Origin: Metabacillus halosaccharovorans
GTDB taxonomy: Bacteria > Bacillota > Bacilli > Bacillales > Bacillaceae
Length of the DNA stretch: 64,000 nt
Assembly (NCBI RefSeq): GCF_002019635.1
Contig: NZ_KV917372.1
Span: 1,964,280 to 2,028,279 of the forward strand
Direction of reading: 5' to 3'
Of this stretch, positions 42,204-52,379 are shown piece after piece. The notes under the pieces were generated by a model. That model saw only the letters and a list, made by a program, of their open reading frames with translations, was not told the DNA's origin and did not search any database. A program made the position numbers and the translations under genes. Within the stretch, counting starts at the first letter, position 1; the number at the start of each line of letters is the position of its first letter.

Positions 42204-43625
42204 TTAATTGTTAGAAGCACCCTGCCTTCTTCTCTCAGCAAGTTCTTTTGATATTTTTGCTTGCTTTTCCTCTGTTAAATCAAAGAAAGCAACACATACT
42301 GTAAATGCAATCACAATAGACGGGAGCAATCCCATTAACATTTTCAATCCGAAGATTGTTTCATCACTCTGTTCAATCCCAGGTACATATCCAACAAACG
42401 CAAGCCCAGTAGCTGCTATTGAACCAGCAAGAGCTGTAGAAAGTGTTTGCATAAACCCTTGCAATGAACCCATAAATCCATTGACATTAATTCCGGACTT
42501 CCATTCTGTATAATCCATGGCAGCTGGTAACATTGCGCCTTGAGCGGGACTCGCAAACCCTAAAAATAAGCTAGCGATCACACTTGTTACTAGAAACATG
42601 ACAATGCCGAATGTTGTATTAGGAATGAACATGACAGACGCCATTGATATAACACTTACAATTGCACATGCTAGTACATTCATCTTTAGACCAATTCGTT
42701 TCGTTACCTTCGAGCTTAACATTACTCCTAGAATAGTAGGCACTAAACTAACGATTCCAAATAAAACCATAAGACTCTCAAAATTAAAATAATATTTAAA
42801 GTAGTGAATCATAACTGCTGACCTAATACCATTTGCCATATTAATCGAAAAAACATAAATGTATACAATAATAGCCGCTTTATTAGTAAAAACAGCTTTA
42901 AGCAACACTTTAATGGAAGGCCTATCTTCTTTCTTATTAAGATTTACCACGTATTTTTCTTTTAGTGATGTGACTTGAAAAAGGGAAAGAGATACACATA
43001 AAATACCTATTAACCCCATTAAGATAGAGAAACCTTGCGCGTCATTTCCTCCACCAAACACCTTATATAAAGGCTGAACTCCCGTTGAAATAAATATTGC
43101 TGCCAACATAACAAGAAAGTATCCGATTTGTCCCATTGAAATTCTATCATCAATTCTTTTTGTAATAGCGGGACCTACCGCTGCTGCTGGTGCTTGCAAG
43201 CTTGCAACCAAAATACTATAAATGACAAATGTAACAGTAATGTATACTAATTCTGCCCTTGGACTTAAATTAAAATCTGTAAAAGTTAACCATCCGAATA
43301 TTGCAATTGGGACACCTAATATCAAGTACCAAGGAACAAACTTACCCCATGGAGTACTTGTTCGATCTACGATTATACCAAATATCGGCGCAGATATTGC
43401 ACCGATAATCCGTGCAACTAAAATTAGGCCTGCTACATATGCTAAACTCACTTCCATTACATCTGTATAGAAGAAAAGCAGGAAAACAGCTATCATTTGA
43501 GAGTGAATAGTTCCGTTAAAACCTGCAAGGGTGCCTGCAAGTTTCTCACGAAATGTAAGTCTTTGCTCATCATCAATTTCTCTGTTATTAATAGATTTTA
43601 TCGACATTGTTTCTGGAGTTTCCAT
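42204..43625 (-). CDS. GPH-type glycoside/pentoside symporter (MFS)
   Basis: The 473-residue protein has about twelve helices and resembles glycoside-pentoside-hexuronide:cation symporters: a LILVARIIGAISAPIFGIIVDRT loop, then GKFVPWYLILGVP. I chose ATG 43625, with TAGGAGATAAATAT ahead, instead of a start 39 codons earlier that has no ribosome binding site. It is a monocistronic gene between two terminators. It probably imports a glycoside used by the nearby hydrolases. It differs in sequence from the symporter at 44893-46428. Confidence 0.87.
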   Translation of the reverse strand: METPETMSIKSINNREIDDEQRLTFREKLAGTLAGFNGTIHSQMIAVFLLFFYTDVMEVSLAYVAGLILVARIIGAISAPIFGIIVDRTSTPWGKFVPWYLILGVPIAIFGWLTFTDFNLSPRAELVYITVTFVIYSILVASLQAPAAAVGPAITKRIDDRISMGQIGYFLVMLAAIFISTGVQPLYKVFGGGNDAQGFSILMGLIGILCVSLSLFQVTSLKEKYVVNLNKKEDRPSIKVLLKAVFTNKAAIIVYIYVFSINMANGIRSAVMIHYFKYYFNFESLMVLFGIVSLVPTILGVMLSSKVTKRIGLKMNVLACAIVSVISMASVMFIPNTTFGIVMFLVTSVIASLFLGFASPAQGAMLPAAMDYTEWKSGINVNGFMGSLQGFMQTLSTALAGSIAATGLAFVGYVPGIEQSDETIFGLKMLMGLLPSIVIAFTVCVAFFDLTEEKQAKISKELAERRRQGASNN

Positions 43626-44047
43626 ATATTTATCTCCTAAATGAAATTTAATAAAAATACTTAAATTTTTTCCTACGACCCTATGGTTGATATTACTATC
43701 AGAGGTGATGTTACGAATTTTAACTTTAAAACAAAGTTTCAAATGATTTTCATAAAGAGTTAATTACTTTTTAAGAATGGCCGGAAGTATACTTAACTAA
43801 GAGGATTGAAATGATGATGAGCTATTTTACTAACTAAAAAGGTATGAAGTATGAATATTTTATAATCTTTATGATTTGAAGGATATAGTGACCAATTAAA
43901 CTTGGATTTAGCTAATTTTATCCTGTTGTGGCTATCTTATATTGTACTTTAGTGTTTTTTTTTGTATTTTACACTTCTGAAATATTATAAAAAAATGAAA
44001 ATAACTTCCTTAAATCTAGGAAGTTACTTTCATTGTGACCGAAATTT
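43626..44047. other. Gap between SDR gene and MFS gene
   Basis: No gene is seen. The left part should carry the MFS gene promoter. The right end carries the SDR terminator. Confidence 0.5.
43990..44034 (-). terminator. Terminator of SDR (GPH operon)
   Basis: ATGAAA-TAACTTCCT and AGGAAGTTA-TTTCAT pair across a 7-base loop, with TTTTTTT after it on the minus strand. Confidence 0.85.
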
Positions 44048-44857
44048 TCAGTCTAAAATCTCTGGATTAGACCATTTTGCAGGTGTTAATTTTCCTGCAC
44101 TAGAGCCAGCATCAATAGATATTGCTGCTCCACTGATGTAACGAGCTAGATCAGAAGCTAAAAATAAAGCTAGGTGACCAATTTCTTTAGGATCACCCAA
44201 TCTTTCATTTGGGGATAACATTTTTGCATATTGTTGAACAAGTTCTTCAGGAGCCTCTCCCCAAATGGAGGTTCTAAATGTTCCCGGACAGATAGCATTA
44301 ACCGTAATATTATGTGGTGCATAATCTAGTGCTGCACTCTTGGTTAACCCAACAACTCCATGCTTAGATGAAGTATAAAGTCCCATTGAATTATTACCTA
44401 GTAAACCAGCTAATGAGGCAATATTGATAATAAAACCTCCTGTTGATTTTGACTTAAGTATAGCTTCAATTCCAAACTTCATCCCCAAGAATACACCCTT
44501 TAAATCAACAGATGTTACTTTATCAAATTCATCTACAGAATATTCATGTGTCGGTCTATTAGGAGCTGCAATACCAGCATTATTAACAAGACCATCTAGA
44601 CGGCCGTAGGTTTCGACGGCAACATTGATCATATTCTTTACATCTTCCTCTTTACTTACATCAGCTCTAACAAAAATCGCTTCTCCACCTGTGGATTTAA
44701 TTTGTTCAACTACTTTATTACCCTTATCCACATTTACATCCGAAATAACAATTTTCATTCCGTTTTCTGCATAACATTGCGCAATTGCCTCTCCTAATCC
44801 ATCAGCAGCACCTGTTATAATAGCAACTTTATCCTTTACACTTGAAAAATCAGTCAT
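44048..44857 (-). CDS. Short-chain dehydrogenase/reductase (GPH operon)
   Basis: This 269-residue classical SDR has TGAADGLGEAIA, Asp in VISDVN (NAD-type), NNAG, and catalytic Ser/Tyr/Lys (NIASLAG, then YTSSKHG). A C-terminal tail of about 15 residues (GKLTPAKWSNPEILD) extends the fold. It starts 35 bases after the GPH symporter stop, so transporter and dehydrogenase are co-transcribed. This branch of SDRs often acts on cyclic alcohols or steroid-like hydroxyls. Here oxidation of a sugar or an aglycone is possible; the substrate is unknown. Confidence 0.87.
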   Translation of the reverse strand: MTDFSSVKDKVAIITGAADGLGEAIAQCYAENGMKIVISDVNVDKGNKVVEQIKSTGGEAIFVRADVSKEEDVKNMINVAVETYGRLDGLVNNAGIAAPNRPTHEYSVDEFDKVTSVDLKGVFLGMKFGIEAILKSKSTGGFIINIASLAGLLGNNSMGLYTSSKHGVVGLTKSAALDYAPHNITVNAICPGTFRTSIWGEAPEELVQQYAKMLSPNERLGDPKEIGHLALFLASDLARYISGAAISIDAGSSAGKLTPAKWSNPEILD

Positions 44858-44892
44858 TCTAAAAATCCTCCTTCTAACTTTTGAGCCTACTT

Positions 44893-46428
44893 TTATTTTA
44901 AAATTCTCTCTTGATGTGTATTGGTATCTTTGTTCAGGATCGCTTGACGTCTTGCTTCAATTTCTTCCTGAATTTCAATCATTCGATCTCTATCTAATTC
45001 ATAGAACTTCATTGCAATTAACGAGATGATCCATGCGATTAACATGACTCCAATCGACAAAAACATAGTTACCCAAAAAATCCCTTCAGTATACGGTGTT
45101 TCTACATCAGGGAATGCTGCTTTAAACCCAATAAGGGCAAGCATCAAGCCAACCAATGTTTGCTGAAGAGAAGAAACTCCTTTATCAATAAATGAATAAA
45201 CAGTTGAAATTACACCCGCTGCAAAGCGATCTGTTTTATACGTGTTGTAATCAATAACATCTGCTAACATCGGAAGGACTAACCCAGAGGCTACATAACG
45301 AACGGCTCCTCCAACTAAATATAAAAGTAAAAAACTAATTGTCATAAAGCCCATGTTATCCATACGAATTTGTGTTGGATCCCCAAGCCATAGCAGTAAA
45401 AATAGAAGTCCATAGCTGAATAGACAGGCCCAAGTTGCTATAACATATCCTTTTTTCGATCCGAATTTCATTGAAAAGCGAATACCAAAAAGGAGGACTA
45501 AAATATTAGGGATTAGCGCTATTGCTTGTGTTGTCCCCATCATCGTATAATTCCCAAGTACAATTCCAAATAGCATGACATTCACAATCTGATTACCAGC
45601 AATTTGCATACTCAATTTATCTGTACTTGCAGCTATAATAAACATTTGAAGTGGTCTATTTCCCTTAAGTAGCGGCCATAAATCTTTCAGCTTAATAGTT
45701 ACTGAATCATCACCTGTACCAAAATTTTCAATACGATCCTTAGAAGAAATAGCTATAATGGCAAGACCATATGAGATACCTGCGATAATTACAGTAAAGA
45801 TAGTAAATTCATGGAATAATCCTACATTACTATAACCACCATATTTTCCTGTTAAATAAAACGATAGATATACTGTCGCAGCTGTATAGAAAGCCATCGT
45901 ATATATCATCGTAAGTCCACCAAATAATGGTCTTTGTTCTGGATCATTTGTAAGAATTGTATTTCCGACATTCAATCCGGCTTGTGACAATGTATATCCA
46001 ATAATGAAAACCATATATAAAAGAATAAAATAAATAAGCTTAAATCCCTCAGGAACTAAATGGTTTGTGAAGAACATCAGTAAGGTCGAAATAGACATTA
46101 AAACATATGCAATAAGAATAACTGGTCTAACCTTACCGTATTTCCCTTTTGTTTTATCTATAACTAATCCAATAATCGGATCGGTAATAGCATCGAACAC
46201 TCTTGAACCAGTAATAACGATTGAAGCAATGACCGTACCCAATCCAACAATTCCTGCAGCATAATATGAAACTAGAGTCATTAAAAACATAAATGCATTA
46301 TGACCAAATCCACCAATCGGATATAAAGCCATTTGCCAGGCCTTCGCACGTCGATATTTTTTCTCACGTTCAGCTTTTTGAATAGCTTTTTGTTCTTTCG
46401 CAATTTTCCTTTTTTGATTTTGCGACAT
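44893..46428 (-). CDS. GPH-family glycoside symporter
   Basis: The 511-residue transporter has about twelve helices and the GPH family features GSRVFDAITDPIIGLVIDKTKGK and DVIDYNTYKTDRFAAGV. Long basic N-terminal (KRKIAKEQKAIQKAERE) and C-terminal cytoplasmic ends extend it. It should bring in a glycoside, pentoside or uronide with a cation. AGGGAGGGAAAGGT precedes the ATG. A cre-like sequence lies in the upstream gap near 46459 but fits poorly. Confidence 0.9.
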   Translation of the reverse strand: MSQNQKRKIAKEQKAIQKAEREKKYRRAKAWQMALYPIGGFGHNAFMFLMTLVSYYAAGIVGLGTVIASIVITGSRVFDAITDPIIGLVIDKTKGKYGKVRPVILIAYVLMSISTLLMFFTNHLVPEGFKLIYFILLYMVFIIGYTLSQAGLNVGNTILTNDPEQRPLFGGLTMIYTMAFYTAATVYLSFYLTGKYGGYSNVGLFHEFTIFTVIIAGISYGLAIIAISSKDRIENFGTGDDSVTIKLKDLWPLLKGNRPLQMFIIAASTDKLSMQIAGNQIVNVMLFGIVLGNYTMMGTTQAIALIPNILVLLFGIRFSMKFGSKKGYVIATWACLFSYGLLFLLLWLGDPTQIRMDNMGFMTISFLLLYLVGGAVRYVASGLVLPMLADVIDYNTYKTDRFAAGVISTVYSFIDKGVSSLQQTLVGLMLALIGFKAAFPDVETPYTEGIFWVTMFLSIGVMLIAWIISLIAMKFYELDRDRMIEIQEEIEARRQAILNKDTNTHQERILK

Positions 46429-46901
46429 ACCTTTCCCTCCCTATACACAAGAATAATACGCTTTCATTCTTTGGAAATTAAAGACTTATAAATGCTTTAG
46501 AAATTACACAAGAAGATAAATTGAAATACCTTAGGAATTATTTATCTCACCCCCGTAACTCACTTTTAATGTTAGCACTTACATTTTATTTGTTATGGTA
46601 TTTTAGTCTTGTTTTTGGTGAATAAACACAATATTTTCATCCTATTTACGTATTTCTATATTTATGTCCAACCCTTAATTTGCACTAAAATGGAAAAGGA
46701 GGTATTTCATAATAATGAGTATATATGACTAAGTATTGCAATTTTTATATAATTGAAATCTTTCAGCTCGAATGTTAAAGGAGAGACCCCGCCCTTAACT
46801 CCAAATTATCCTTTACTAGATTGTTCACTTAAACACCAGGCATTAAGGATAAAACTAAATCGGCTTCATATTAGAAGCCGATCTCCATCACTTGAAATTC
46901 A
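46429..46901. other. Gap between hydrolase gene and GPH symporter gene
   Basis: There is no credible gene. A strong ribosome-binding-like AAAAGGAGGTATTTCAT near 46692 on the plus strand leads to a frame of only five codons. Right of it lies the terminator of the large hydrolase gene. Confidence 0.5.
46859..46882 (-). terminator. Terminator of the large hydrolase gene
   Basis: ATCGGCTTC and GAAGCCGAT form a 9-bp stem with a 6-base loop, followed by TTTAGTTTT on the minus strand. Confidence 0.78.
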
Positions 46902-49571
46902 TTATTTTTGAACCAATATTTTAACATCCCCTACAATTCCAGTAGGTTGAAGCATTGGAGCTTTAGCAAATGCCGCAAAGAAGTTACCAGGCTCAAGCGG
47001 TCTAAAATGTTGTTCACGCTCAAGCGTTGTAGCGACCTCAATACGAACCTTATTTTTACCCTCTCTTAGTTGCTTACTTATATCAAAGACAAATGGTGGA
47101 GCTATTTGAATTCCAACTGACTCATCATTTATGAAGACCTCTACCCCTTCAAACGCATCATCAATCCTTAAAGATGCTTGTTTTGTCAAAGGAGTTTCAA
47201 CCTCATTCTCATATCGGATAAAACCTGAAAACTCGGGATACTTCAATCCTATATTCTCTAAGCTAGAAACTTCCTGTGTATCATGAAAATTAGGATACTC
47301 TATTGAAGTGGCAAAACTCATTGTCCATCCATCCTCAAGAGTAATTTCCTGATCAAAAGAAACAGGTGACTTAACTTCTATCTCCTCAGATTTATCAAAT
47401 ACTACGACCACACTTTGAGATGGCGGAATTTCCAAACTAAGCACTGTTCCTTCTTCATTGTGGTCTGCACGTACTTCATATAATTCATTATTCCAAACAT
47501 CATAACCGTATACAGGGCCTGTATTTGGCACAGTGATAGTTCCGACAAATGTCTCTGCCATATTCTCGTTAGTGAAGAGATATAAATCACTTTCTTCACG
47601 ATAATGTAGATAGCGCAGCATAGAAAAAGCAGGCTCTACAGAAATTTCTTTTGCAGCATTCTCTTTTATAGCAGAAACTAGAGTCTCTAAAGTAACCACC
47701 TTACAACTAGATAATTCTTCAAGTAACGTATTATCTCCATCTACAATTCCACTAGGCAAATTATTGATGAAAAGAACTTGATGCCCTGCTTTATTAAGTT
47801 CAATTACTGCTTTAGCTGTACTTTCAGTGACATATTGTGAATAAGGTATAATTAAAGACTTATATTCTTGATTATTGACATGCAAATGCTTGCCTATTTT
47901 TGTCTTGAATCTGTCTAGCTCAGTAAAAACATCAGACGGTAAGATATCAAAATCAATTTGATTATCCATCAATACGTGTGCTGGCTTCTGATTTAGCATA
48001 TATTCCCCAGCCCATTCTGCTTCAGCATGATAAAGTATAGCAGTAGAAGTCACTCGTTTTCCGTCACTAATTAAAGCACACATACGATTTAAGTATCTCA
48101 TCAGTGCACCAAAGTGTCGGAACTGTGGGTCATGACCGTTAGCATAAAAATGTGGCGGGCAGTCTGGATCAGGGTAAGGCTTCGCAGAAAAAGCGTGAGG
48201 AACATAATGATTCACACCTCTCACTAGGAAATGATCCACTAGATATTTCATCATTCGAACACCTTCACCCCAACCATATGCACCAAATATTTCACACATA
48301 GTGCGACCTTTCTTTATCGGATCAATGGCTGCAAAGGAACTACCGAGTTTTCCAAGCATATAATGAAAGAATTCTCCATCTCGATCACCAATAATCGTTT
48401 TCTTTGGATAGATCTCACCGCCTGGCATTACTTGCCCACCAATATCATCTATTCCTGACATATGTTGTCCAGATAATCCACGGAAGAAATGTCCTAAACT
48501 TGGGCCTGTTCTTGCATGCATGTTATTATCCTCGATTAAATGCCCAATGTACTCCACTCCATGTTCTTCACACCAGTTACCAATTTGCTTAGAAAAATTC
48601 TCTTCAACCAATCTTGTAATAATATCCATGTAAACATAACGAACTTCTGCTGTTTGATCAGTATTTCTGGCATCTTCCCAAAGTAAAGGTAACTTTGTTT
48701 TCCAATTAGCTCCTAAACGTTCCTTCATTTGCACTTCTACCTCTTCACTCCATGGAAGATCTGTGTCTGTACCAATTGGCTGATTTGCATTCATCTTTCC
48801 ATTACCAAGCTCAGGTTCATCAGAAAAGAAACCAGCAATTGTTTTTCCAAACTCTTCTTTATAACGTTCAAGGTGAGGCTCATATACCGCTTCAATTTGC
48901 TTTCTTGCACTTTTATGGTTAAGCATATTGATATAATTGTCACGACTTCCTGCATTTCGTGTAAGATAGTTTACATATATGATCCACTTACCTTCTGGAA
49001 CGTCCCAAACAAGTTCTCCATCCTTAACTAATTCTGTAATATCAATTAAAGTCGATGCATCAAAGTCTTGGTCAATACGTGCTGCACAAACACTAAGCAG
49101 TGTATCATCATCAAACTGTCTTCTCTCTTTTTTAGCACGCATAGAAAACATACTAGTTTCAAAAGGATTTTTAACATATTTAACATGTTTAGCAACATTT
49201 AACTGTGCTGATTTTGCTGGTCCTATTACCTCAATTGAAGAATAATAAAGAAATTGTCTACATAATTCAGCAGGTGCATCTTCTAAAGCCCCATTAGCAA
49301 ATCCTGTAGGAAAGTGACTATCATCTAAGATCCAAACTTTCATATTACGCTTTTTCGCCTCATCCAAGATGATGTCCATATCACGCCACCATTGCGGTCC
49401 ACAATAATCAGGATGTGGTCTACTTTCCACACAAACAGCTCCTATTCCAGCTGATTGAATTGCCTCCATATACTCTCGTAATACTGACTCTTCCTCGCCA
49501 TGTAACCAGAAAAATGGTAAAATATAATTATTTCCTTCATTATTTAATAATTTCTTTATTTTTTGATTCAA
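46902..49571 (-). CDS. Large glycoside hydrolase, GH106-like
   Basis: The 889-residue protein starts with TTG (GTAGGGAGGAATTAAC ahead) and has no signal peptide. The N-terminal half is a TIM-barrel-like hydrolase domain with FWLHGEE, WWRDMDIILDEAKKRNMKVWILDDSHFPTGF (split here at residues about 60-90) and an acidic FFSDEPELG. A beta-rich C-terminal part contains a galactose-binding-like module (FEGVEVFINDESVGIQIAPP, about residues 815-850). The DDSHFPTGFA type motif is typical of GH106 alpha-L-rhamnosidase relatives. It probably removes a terminal sugar from an imported plant glycoside. The family call is moderate, the substrate unknown. Confidence 0.65.
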   Translation of the reverse strand: MNQKIKKLLNNEGNNYILPFFWLHGEEESVLREYMEAIQSAGIGAVCVESRPHPDYCGPQWWRDMDIILDEAKKRNMKVWILDDSHFPTGFANGALEDAPAELCRQFLYYSSIEVIGPAKSAQLNVAKHVKYVKNPFETSMFSMRAKKERRQFDDDTLLSVCAARIDQDFDASTLIDITELVKDGELVWDVPEGKWIIYVNYLTRNAGSRDNYINMLNHKSARKQIEAVYEPHLERYKEEFGKTIAGFFSDEPELGNGKMNANQPIGTDTDLPWSEEVEVQMKERLGANWKTKLPLLWEDARNTDQTAEVRYVYMDIITRLVEENFSKQIGNWCEEHGVEYIGHLIEDNNMHARTGPSLGHFFRGLSGQHMSGIDDIGGQVMPGGEIYPKKTIIGDRDGEFFHYMLGKLGSSFAAIDPIKKGRTMCEIFGAYGWGEGVRMMKYLVDHFLVRGVNHYVPHAFSAKPYPDPDCPPHFYANGHDPQFRHFGALMRYLNRMCALISDGKRVTSTAILYHAEAEWAGEYMLNQKPAHVLMDNQIDFDILPSDVFTELDRFKTKIGKHLHVNNQEYKSLIIPYSQYVTESTAKAVIELNKAGHQVLFINNLPSGIVDGDNTLLEELSSCKVVTLETLVSAIKENAAKEISVEPAFSMLRYLHYREESDLYLFTNENMAETFVGTITVPNTGPVYGYDVWNNELYEVRADHNEEGTVLSLEIPPSQSVVVVFDKSEEIEVKSPVSFDQEITLEDGWTMSFATSIEYPNFHDTQEVSSLENIGLKYPEFSGFIRYENEVETPLTKQASLRIDDAFEGVEVFINDESVGIQIAPPFVFDISKQLREGKNKVRIEVATTLEREQHFRPLEPGNFFAAFAKAPMLQPTGIVGDVKILVQK

Positions 49572-49963
49572 GTTAATTCCTCCCTACTATCTATAAAAAT
49601 TTCAATTTAAAATAGATTTGTTTAACCAAAATTATTTTTTCTTTAGAGTTTTTAGCATTCAAAAGGATCGCTTTTTAACAATGCTAGTAACAGGATAAGT
49701 ACATCTTTAAATAAAAGTGCTATTAGAAAATAAAGCGATTACAACAATTTAATAGTATCATTTCCCGATGTCCCTTTATGGTATTTCCGTTCTTTTTTTT
49801 GTGTTTTTTTCACTAACCTATCGAGTTTTTATAGTATAAGTAATTGGTGTGATAGAGCTTAATACCTTCCTTAGAAGTTAACCAAAAGGATTTTTCAATT
49901 TAGCTAGTTGCTTTTCTATATTACAAAAGGTGTCTCTATTTAAAGGAGACACCTTTTGATTCT
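49572..49963. other. Gap between GH2 gene and large hydrolase gene
   Basis: It holds the GH2 terminator and a cre-like ATAAAGCGATTACA at 49730-49743, which lacks only the leading TG of the consensus. No gene is visible. Confidence 0.5.
49924..49959 (-). terminator. Terminator of GH1-SDR-GH2 operon
   Basis: CAAAAGGTGTCTC and GAGACACCTTTTG form a perfect 13-bp stem directly after the GH2 stop codon. Confidence 0.85.
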
Positions 49964-52276
49964 CTACTTTGTAACTTTTACTAAGTCACGGTTTAGTCGA
50001 TTTATTACTTTTTCATTAAATAGAGTGCTATCATTATCCATTGATGCTAGAGCATCTAACTTGAAACCTTCCATCATTCCATACATTGGAATTTTTGTAA
50101 GATCACCTAGTATTTTTATAACAATTTCTTTTGTTTCGTCATTGGCCATTAAATCATGTAAGGTGTCGCGTGATGAATAAACACCATCAGGTATTTCTAC
50201 TTTTTCTATTGGCTCATCGTCGTCATACTCAGGCAAGTCAAACCAGTTGGCAACCATTTCACCCTTATCTTCCACAGGTGCAGAATAGCAAGGATTCTCA
50301 GTCGCAACCTTTTCAATCCAAGCTTGGTCTGAGAATGAATTGTTTCCATCCTGAGCTAGTACCTCGATATGGTTTCGCCCTTCACTTAAATCCACACCTT
50401 TGAAAACTATAATCTTATCTATTCCAGATAGAGTCTCGATTTCTTCACCATTAATCATTAAAGTAACTTGCTCACAATTGGTATATACTTTCAAATCTGT
50501 TGTTTCACTTGCACGTTCTACATAACGCTTCCCTGCAATATGAACAAATGGTTCATTTGACCAATGTGCTTTATACATAAAGAAGGCATCTTTTTTCACT
50601 TTTCTGTCATAGGTAACAAGTCCTTTATTATTACGTCCTTTTACTCCACCCTCATCTCGGACATTTGCACCGAAATCAAACATGTTCCATACATATGTTG
50701 CCCAAAGATAAGGACGTTCTTTAAATATTTTCCACGTTTTTTCATGATAGAGTGCATGATATTCCTCAGTGTAATCTTTAACCTTAGGTTCATCACTGTG
50801 ATACTCGATAATCCCTTCAGCACCGTACTCTGAAATACATAAACTAGTATTTGGGTTTGTTTCATGAAAGCTGTCAAGCCATGGAGCGAAGTCTTCTGCT
50901 TTCCCATTATACCAACCATAATACTTGTTATAGCCTATAACATCGGTCATGTAGTTATATTCATCCTTCTCGTCAACTATAAACATATTTGCCATTGTAG
51001 TTAATCGAGTTGGATCCTCTTGTTTTGATAATTCGTTTAATTCACGAACAACTTGACGAACCTTTTCTTCGTTTTTGCTGCCAATTTGAATCTCATTTTG
51101 TATTCCCCAAAAAAGAATGGATGGGTGATTGAAGTTCTGACGAATTAATTCCACCATTTGCGACTTAGCATTCTCACCTGTTAAATCAGTTAGTGACATT
51201 TGAGTAATAAATGGTATTTCTGCCCAAACAACCATTCCTTCACGATCACATAGATCATAGAAATATTGGTCATGTTGATAATGTGCAAGGCGAATGGAAG
51301 TTGCCCCAATCTCCTTTATCAATGCCATATCTTCCTCATGCTCTTTATGAGTAATAGCCCACCCCATATCTTTTCGATCTTGATGTCGAGCTACACCATT
51401 TAACCGAACATTCTTGCCGTTTAAAAAGAGTCCATGATTTGGATCAACATGAAAATAACGAACACCGAAAGGAACTATAATCTCGTCGACCGTATCATTA
51501 AAACGCTGTAAAGAGATACGTGCCTCATACAAATATGCATTTTCTATACCATTCCATAAATTTGGCTCATTAATTCTCATAGCTAAATCAACAGGCTTTG
51601 TTTCACCCGCATTAAGGTTGACCTCAGCCCCACAATTACTAACTAAATTGCCTGTTTGATCTAATAGGTCAATCCATAATCTAACCTTACTGTCTTCTTG
51701 TAAATCATTAGTAATTCGTGTATTCAACCTTAATTTCGCTAATTTATCGGTTACTTCTTCTTGTACGACATAAACACCTGTAGAACCTTGATCTAATAGA
51801 TCGATGTGCACTGGATTTACAACAATTAAATTAACATCTCGGTAAATTCCACCAAAGAAGGTGAAATCAGCTCTTAGCGGATAGACATCTTCAATGTCTG
51901 AATTGTCTACTTTTACAGCCAATACATTCGGTTTTCCAAACTCGAAATGATCAGTTAAATCAAATCGAAACGAAGAATACCCACCGCGATGCTGACCTAA
52001 ATGCTTTCCGTTTAAATAAACATCTGCAATACTATTTGCTCCCTGAAACTCTATAAAAACCCGATTATTTTGATCTAATTCTGGTAAATTAACAACTTTG
52101 CGGTACCAACATGCACCCCGATAATATTCATTACCATTTGCTCCGTCGATTGCGTTCCATGTATGTGGCAATGACAACTGTTCCCATTCATGATCGTTAA
52201 AGGTAATTTCTTTTGCCCTTTTTTCGTCTTGCTTTGAGAATCTCCACATCTCATTTAAATTGATTATTTTTCTCAT
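49964..52276 (-). CDS. GH2 beta-galactosidase/beta-glucuronidase-like enzyme
   Basis: The 770-residue GH2 protein has an N-terminal jelly roll (LPHTWNAIDG, FQGANSIADVYLNGKHLG), an immunoglobulin-like domain and the catalytic barrel. The acid/base Glu395 is in ILFWGIQNEIQ and the nucleophile Glu483 in CISEYGAEG. A C-terminal beta domain and an extra segment of about 100 residues (from about 660) follow. There is no signal peptide. It acts on beta-galactosides, glucuronides or mannosides; sequence alone does not decide. It is the third gene of the GH1-SDR-GH2 unit. Confidence 0.93.
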   Translation of the reverse strand: MRKIINLNEMWRFSKQDEKRAKEITFNDHEWEQLSLPHTWNAIDGANGNEYYRGACWYRKVVNLPELDQNNRVFIEFQGANSIADVYLNGKHLGQHRGGYSSFRFDLTDHFEFGKPNVLAVKVDNSDIEDVYPLRADFTFFGGIYRDVNLIVVNPVHIDLLDQGSTGVYVVQEEVTDKLAKLRLNTRITNDLQEDSKVRLWIDLLDQTGNLVSNCGAEVNLNAGETKPVDLAMRINEPNLWNGIENAYLYEARISLQRFNDTVDEIIVPFGVRYFHVDPNHGLFLNGKNVRLNGVARHQDRKDMGWAITHKEHEEDMALIKEIGATSIRLAHYQHDQYFYDLCDREGMVVWAEIPFITQMSLTDLTGENAKSQMVELIRQNFNHPSILFWGIQNEIQIGSKNEEKVRQVVRELNELSKQEDPTRLTTMANMFIVDEKDEYNYMTDVIGYNKYYGWYNGKAEDFAPWLDSFHETNPNTSLCISEYGAEGIIEYHSDEPKVKDYTEEYHALYHEKTWKIFKERPYLWATYVWNMFDFGANVRDEGGVKGRNNKGLVTYDRKVKKDAFFMYKAHWSNEPFVHIAGKRYVERASETTDLKVYTNCEQVTLMINGEEIETLSGIDKIIVFKGVDLSEGRNHIEVLAQDGNNSFSDQAWIEKVATENPCYSAPVEDKGEMVANWFDLPEYDDDEPIEKVEIPDGVYSSRDTLHDLMANDETKEIVIKILGDLTKIPMYGMMEGFKLDALASMDNDSTLFNEKVINRLNRDLVKVTK

Positions 52277-52379
52277 TTCCGTACCTCCAAGCTTACCTAT
52301 TAATAGAGTGAAGAATTATTTGATAAGATTACTAGTTTACAATTTACTGACAATAAGGATTGAGAGAACTTAGATTGAT

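Noticed and set aside
46690..46733. Strong AAAAGGAGGTATTTCAT on the plus strand
   Set aside because: It resembles the ribosome binding site of the 40-residue gene but leads to only five codons; at most a remnant.
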